Shown here one piece after another: positions 8,636-10,281 of a stretch of 10,281 bases of DNA. The stretch's first letter is position 1; the number at the start of each line of letters is the position of its first letter. Source of the stretch: an uncultured Lachnospiraceae bacterium (GTDB taxonomy: Bacteria; Bacillota; Clostridia; Lachnospirales; Lachnospiraceae); contig CAJUIP010000068.1 in assembly GCA_910586315.1 (NCBI GenBank), positions 1-10,281 on the forward strand. The letters are read 5' to 3'. A program made the position numbers and the translations under genes. Below the pieces are notes generated by a model. It made no database searches and was not told where the DNA came from. It was given only the letters and a program-made list of their open reading frames with translations.

Positions 8636-8646
8636 TATGCTATACT
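8636..8646 (+). promoter_or_regulatory. Extended -10 promoter candidate after brxL
   Basis: TATGCTATACT matches the extended -10 pattern TRTGnTATAAT at all but one base. No good -35 lies 15-18 bp upstream, which extended -10 promoters can tolerate. It sits 16 bp after the brxL stop and would start transcription near 8652-8654, serving the small P-loop-like frame and the S51 peptidase gene. No clear hairpin terminator for the BREX operon is seen here, so read-through is also possible. Confidence 0.5.
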
Positions 8647-8678
8647 GAATTATGTCATGCGACCGCAGGATCTGGAAT

Positions 8679-8807
8679 ATGGAGGAAATGCTGACGGATG
8701 GAATGATTGCTGTAGGAGGACAGCGCCAAGGGAAGACGAAGCAGATCAGCCTTTTGGAACAGGTGGCAGCTTTCGGGGAAGGCTCCGGAGTGGAAGGAAG
8801 GGCTTAA
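8679..8807 (+). CDS. Small hypothetical protein with a P-loop-like motif
   Basis: A 42-codon frame with product beginning MEEMLTDGMIAVGGQRQGKT. GGQRQGKT (residues 13-20) fits the Walker A pattern GxxxxGK[ST]. There is no room for a complete ATPase, so it is either a fragment of a longer ATPase, for example from a phage or mobile element, or a genuine small protein. In-frame ATG 8652 would give 51 residues, but that is about where the predicted transcript starts. ATG 8688 has GGAGG only 2 bp upstream, too close. ATG 8679 has AGGA 8 bp before it. The stop lies four bases before the peptidase start, which suggests translational coupling. No family was recognised. A chance open frame cannot be ruled out at this length. 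Confidence 0.35.
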   Translation: MEEMLTDGMIAVGGQRQGKTKQISLLEQVAAFGEGSGVEGRA

Positions 8808-8811
8808 TAAA

Positions 8812-9483
8812 ATGAGAGTCAATATTTTGCTGGAAGGCTTTGATATCGATGCTCCATGGCTCTATGGAGAACTGAAGAAGTATATAAAGCCGAATCATTC
8901 CGTGGCAGTGCTGGCGTTTGCATTCCGGGAGAATCGCGTAAAGTCTCCTGCGGACTGGGATGCGTTGTACAGCAAAGAGAACGGCATGTATTATGGCGGA
9001 ATTGTCGGAGGATTTGCGGCCTATGGTATTCCGGAGGAAAGGATTACCTTTGTCAACTATTTTGCGGACACCGGGGAATCCGCCGCCCGGAAAATGGAAG
9101 CGGCGGATATTCTCTATTTCCTCGGCGGATTGCCCGACAGAATGATGAACCGAATCAAAGAGTTCCGTTTATACGATGTTCTCATGAAACATAAAGGAAT
9201 CCTGATGGGGTACAGCGCCGGCGCCGTCATTCAGCTGGCGGAATATTATCTGGCTCCTGATGAAGATTACCCGGAATTCCAATATTTTGAAGGGCTTCCA
9301 TACTTGGACAAGTTCTATGTACAGGTGCATTATACTGGCACAGCGGCACAGGATACCGCCATTGCGCGTGCCCTTGCGGAGCGCGGCAAAACAGTATATG
9401 CCACTGCGTTCAAGCGCGGCGCAATTCTTGTGGACGATGGAAACGTTAAACTGCTTGGGGATGTCCGAATGTTCGGTAAATGA
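8812..9483 (+). CDS. Peptidase S51 family protein (peptidase E-like)
   Basis: Predicted 223-residue cytoplasmic protein of the class-I glutamine-amidotransferase-like fold, close in length to E. coli PepE (229). The family landmarks are FLGGLPDRMM (about 103-112) and the nucleophile elbow GYSAGAV (133-139), with Ser135 as the predicted nucleophile. Asp150 lies 15 residues after it and His173 (VHYTG) 38 residues after it. This matches the spacing of Ser120, Asp135 and His157 in PepE, so the serine triad appears complete. PepE hydrolyses dipeptides with N-terminal aspartate; other S51 members are cyanophycinases or unassigned, and the substrate cannot be told from sequence here. ATG 8812 has a GGAAGG-type ribosome site about 10 bp upstream. 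The gene follows the small P-loop-like frame by four bases and does not look functionally tied to BREX. No signal peptide or membrane segment is seen. Confidence 0.87.
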   Translation: MRVNILLEGFDIDAPWLYGELKKYIKPNHSVAVLAFAFRENRVKSPADWDALYSKENGMYYGGIVGGFAAYGIPEERITFVNYFADTGESAARKMEAADILYFLGGLPDRMMNRIKEFRLYDVLMKHKGILMGYSAGAVIQLAEYYLAPDEDYPEFQYFEGLPYLDKFYVQVHYTGTAAQDTAIARALAERGKTVYATAFKRGAILVDDGNVKLLGDVRMFGK

Positions 9484-9498
9484 TAACGAGGTAAGAAA

Positions 9499-9555
9499 GT
9501 GAATAATATGGATTTCACGACAGTTACAGCTTGCGGTGAATGCTGTGCGGGATAG
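9499..9555 (+). pseudogene. Stump of a cysteine-rich DUF3795-like gene
   Basis: GAGG at 9488-9491 lies 7 bp before GTG 9499. The frame reads MNNMDFTTVTACGECCAG and then stops at TAG 9553. The VTACGECC pattern followed by glycine is how I recall small cysteine-rich DUF3795 proteins beginning, where a further CxxC run normally follows. After the stop, no frame continues the expected cysteine-rich sequence, so the body of the gene appears deleted rather than merely interrupted. The alternative start ATG 9508 is in frame. A short real peptide is possible but less likely. Confidence 0.45.
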
Positions 9556-9601
9556 AAAATCTGTGAATTAGCCGACAATCCCAAATATCCGAAACTTCCG
9601 G

Positions 9602-9630
9602 TTGACAAGACTGGACTATTGTGATAGTCT
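9602..9630 (+). promoter_or_regulatory. Promoter of the BlaI-family repressor gene
   Basis: A perfect -35 TTGACA (9602-9607) is followed after 17 bp by TAGTCT (9625-9630), a weak -10 rescued by an upstream TG (TGA at 9622-9624). The -10 overlaps the right arm of the first dyad, so a bound repressor would block it. Transcription would begin near 9637, leaving a leader of about 280 bases before blaI. Confidence 0.65.
9614..9629. promoter_or_regulatory. Operator 1 (imperfect 16-bp dyad)
   Basis: GACTATTGTGATAGTC has six-base inverted arms GACTAT/ATAGTC around TTGTGA-type core bases. It lies in the spacer and -10 of the predicted repressor promoter. BlaI/MecI/CopY repressors bind short dyads placed this way and usually control their own operon, so it is most likely a BlaI-type operator. 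Confidence 0.7.
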
Positions 9631-9643
9631 GTAAATGAGCTCA

Positions 9644-9659
9644 GACTATTGCAATAGTC
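9644..9659. promoter_or_regulatory. Operator 2 (perfect 16-bp palindrome)
   Basis: GACTATTGCAATAGTC is a perfect palindrome and shares 14 of 16 bases with operator 1. The centres are 30 bp apart, about three helical turns, so two repressor dimers would sit on the same DNA face. It lies just downstream of the predicted transcription start. Confidence 0.72.
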
Positions 9660-9740
9660 CATTTTATATTTCAGGAACAGAAATTTCAAAAACAAAGCAT
9701 GCAAGACACCATGAACCAGGGAACTACAAATTAAGAAATT

Positions 9741-9906
9741 AGAAAACCAAAACAAGAAACCAAAACCCAAAACAAGAAATCAAAAACAGAAACAAGAAAC
9801 CAAAAACAGAAACAAGAAACCAAAAACAGAAACAAGAAACCGAAAACAGAAACAAGAAACCAAAACCAAGAAACCAAAACCAAGAACCCAAAACCCAACA
9901 AACCAG
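9741..9906 (+). repeat. T-poor tandem repeat array in the blaI leader
   Basis: The 166 bases contain a single T (9780). Four consecutive 20-bp units of AAACAAGAAACCAAAAACAG occupy 9770-9849, with one base changed in the first and one in the fourth. They are flanked by degenerate shorter copies (9745-9769 and 9850-9896, the latter with 14-base AAGAAACCAAAACC units). The rest of the gap (9556-9740) holds the promoter and operators and no convincing gene. The transcript would be nearly U-free and hence unstructured. Because the array has almost no T, no forward frame meets a stop inside it, but I see no start with a ribosome site leading into it. Confidence 0.88.
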
Positions 9907-9918
9907 ATAGGAGATTCC

Positions 9919-10278
9919 ATGGAAGGAAAGCTGTTTGATTCGGAACTGAAAGTTATGGAGGTTCTGTGGGAGCAGGGCCCCAGCTATGCCAGGGACATCG
10001 TAGACATCCTGGCGGGCCGCATCGGCTGGAACAAGAATACCACTTATACAGTCATCAAGAAATGCATGGAAAAAGGCGCCATAGAGCGCGGCGAGCCGGG
10101 ATTCCTCTGCACGCCCCTGGTCACCAGGGAAGAGGTGGCAAAAAGCGAGACCGAGCAGCTCATAGACAAGATGTTCGGCGGCTCCAGCGAGCTGTTCTTT
10201 TCATCATTTCTGAAAAGCAAGGGGATTTCGGAGGCGGAGGCACTCCGGCTTGCCCGCATGATAGAGGAGGCGAAATAA
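9919..10278 (+). CDS. blaI: BlaI/MecI/CopY family transcriptional repressor
   Basis: Predicted 119 residues, the normal length for this family. The N-terminal winged helix (about 1-70) shows the conserved opening LFDSELKVMEVLWEQGP, the recognition-helix region WNKNTTYTVIKKCMEKG and the wing IERGEPGFLCTPLV. The C-terminal part (about 75-119) is helical and would form the dimerisation domain. In staphylococcal relatives this domain carries the site cleaved upon BlaR1/MecR1 signalling; here the region around ELFFSSFLKSK is the corresponding stretch by position. AGGAG lies 5 bp before ATG 9919. The upstream paired dyads suggest self-repression, and the stop is immediately followed by the ATG of another gene, as in blaI-blaR1 pairs. 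No beta-lactamase is present, and many clostridial members of this family control other envelope-stress or transport genes, so the inducing signal is unknown. Confidence 0.92.
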   Translation: MEGKLFDSELKVMEVLWEQGPSYARDIVDILAGRIGWNKNTTYTVIKKCMEKGAIERGEPGFLCTPLVTREEVAKSETEQLIDKMFGGSSELFFSSFLKSKGISEAEALRLARMIEEAK

Positions 10279-10281
10279 ATG
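10279..10281 (+). CDS. Start codon of the next gene (partial; possibly a BlaR1-like M56 sensor)
   Basis: Only the ATG is in the window. It directly follows the blaI stop (TAAATG), and GAGGAGG at 10264-10270 lies 8 bp upstream, inside the blaI coding end. This points to a translationally coupled second gene. In this family the partner is usually a membrane-bound BlaR1/MecR1-type metallopeptidase, but nothing of its sequence can be seen. Confidence 0.5.

Noticed and set aside
8621..8680. Rho-independent terminator after brxL
   Set aside because: No GC-rich hairpin followed by a T run is visible. The only supported signal is the extended -10 motif.
9699..9734. Leader peptide (ATG 9699, 11 codons) controlling blaI
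   Set aside because: There is no ribosome binding site at a usable distance, and no regulatory codon run or terminator/antiterminator hairpin follows.
9330..9770. Minus-strand 146-codon open frame with a Phe/Leu-rich start
   Set aside because: It runs through the repressor promoter, the operators and the end of the peptidase gene. Its hydrophobic start is just the complement of the A-rich leader.
9741..9906. CRISPR array
   Set aside because: The units are contiguous 20-bp tandem repeats with no unique spacers, and no cas genes are present.

Overview
The window looks like chromosomal DNA of a Firmicute, most likely a gut-type Lachnospiraceae/Clostridia relative. The clues are strong GGAGG-type ribosome binding sites, moderate base composition, and a BlaI-type repressor with paired operators. 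No rRNA, tRNA or housekeeping gene is present to fix the taxon, so the assignment is an inference. All convincing genes are on the + strand.

The left and centre (168-8620) are a phage-defence block. It ends with two core genes of a type 1 BREX system: pglZ (alkaline-phosphatase-fold protein) and brxL (AAA+ protein with a Lon-like C-terminus). The other core genes (brxA, brxB, brxC/pglY and the methyltransferase pglX) are not here and would be expected upstream of base 1. In front of pglZ sits AT-rich DNA carrying an intact OLD-family nuclease gene of the Gabija GajA type, overlapped by the start of its partner helicase gene gajB. gajB is cut off after its first roughly 140 codons. The DNA then passes directly into the middle of the AlbA_2 domain of a Schlafen/AlbA_2-type putative DNA-binding regulator, which has lost its own start. 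The junction is at about 2478-2492 and is best read as a deletion that removed the rest of gajB and the 5' end of the regulator gene. pglZ and brxL downstream appear intact and are closely spaced (23-bp gap), as in a working operon.

The right part (8621-10281) is a different neighbourhood. A good extended -10 promoter motif follows brxL. It precedes a short open frame with a P-loop-like motif, whose stop lies four bases before a complete S51 (peptidase E-like) gene. Just after that gene is an 18-codon stump resembling the start of a DUF3795 protein, ending in an early stop.

A 363-bp stretch without a convincing gene follows (9556-9918). It holds a promoter with two 16-bp dyads 30 bp apart, then a 166-base leader that contains only one T and is built largely of 20-bp tandem repeats. 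It leads into a BlaI/MecI-family repressor gene. The last three bases are the ATG of the next gene, behind a strong ribosome binding site; by context this is probably a BlaR1-like M56 sensor.

In functional terms, the left block would act against phage (BREX, plus a damaged Gabija whose nuclease half survives). The right block is an autoregulated BlaI-type switch with its presumed sensor. Nothing here amounts to a wholly new system. The most unusual items are the gajB/AlbA_2 deletion junction, the orphaned GajA, the T-poor repeat leader of the repressor gene and the small P-loop-like frame.
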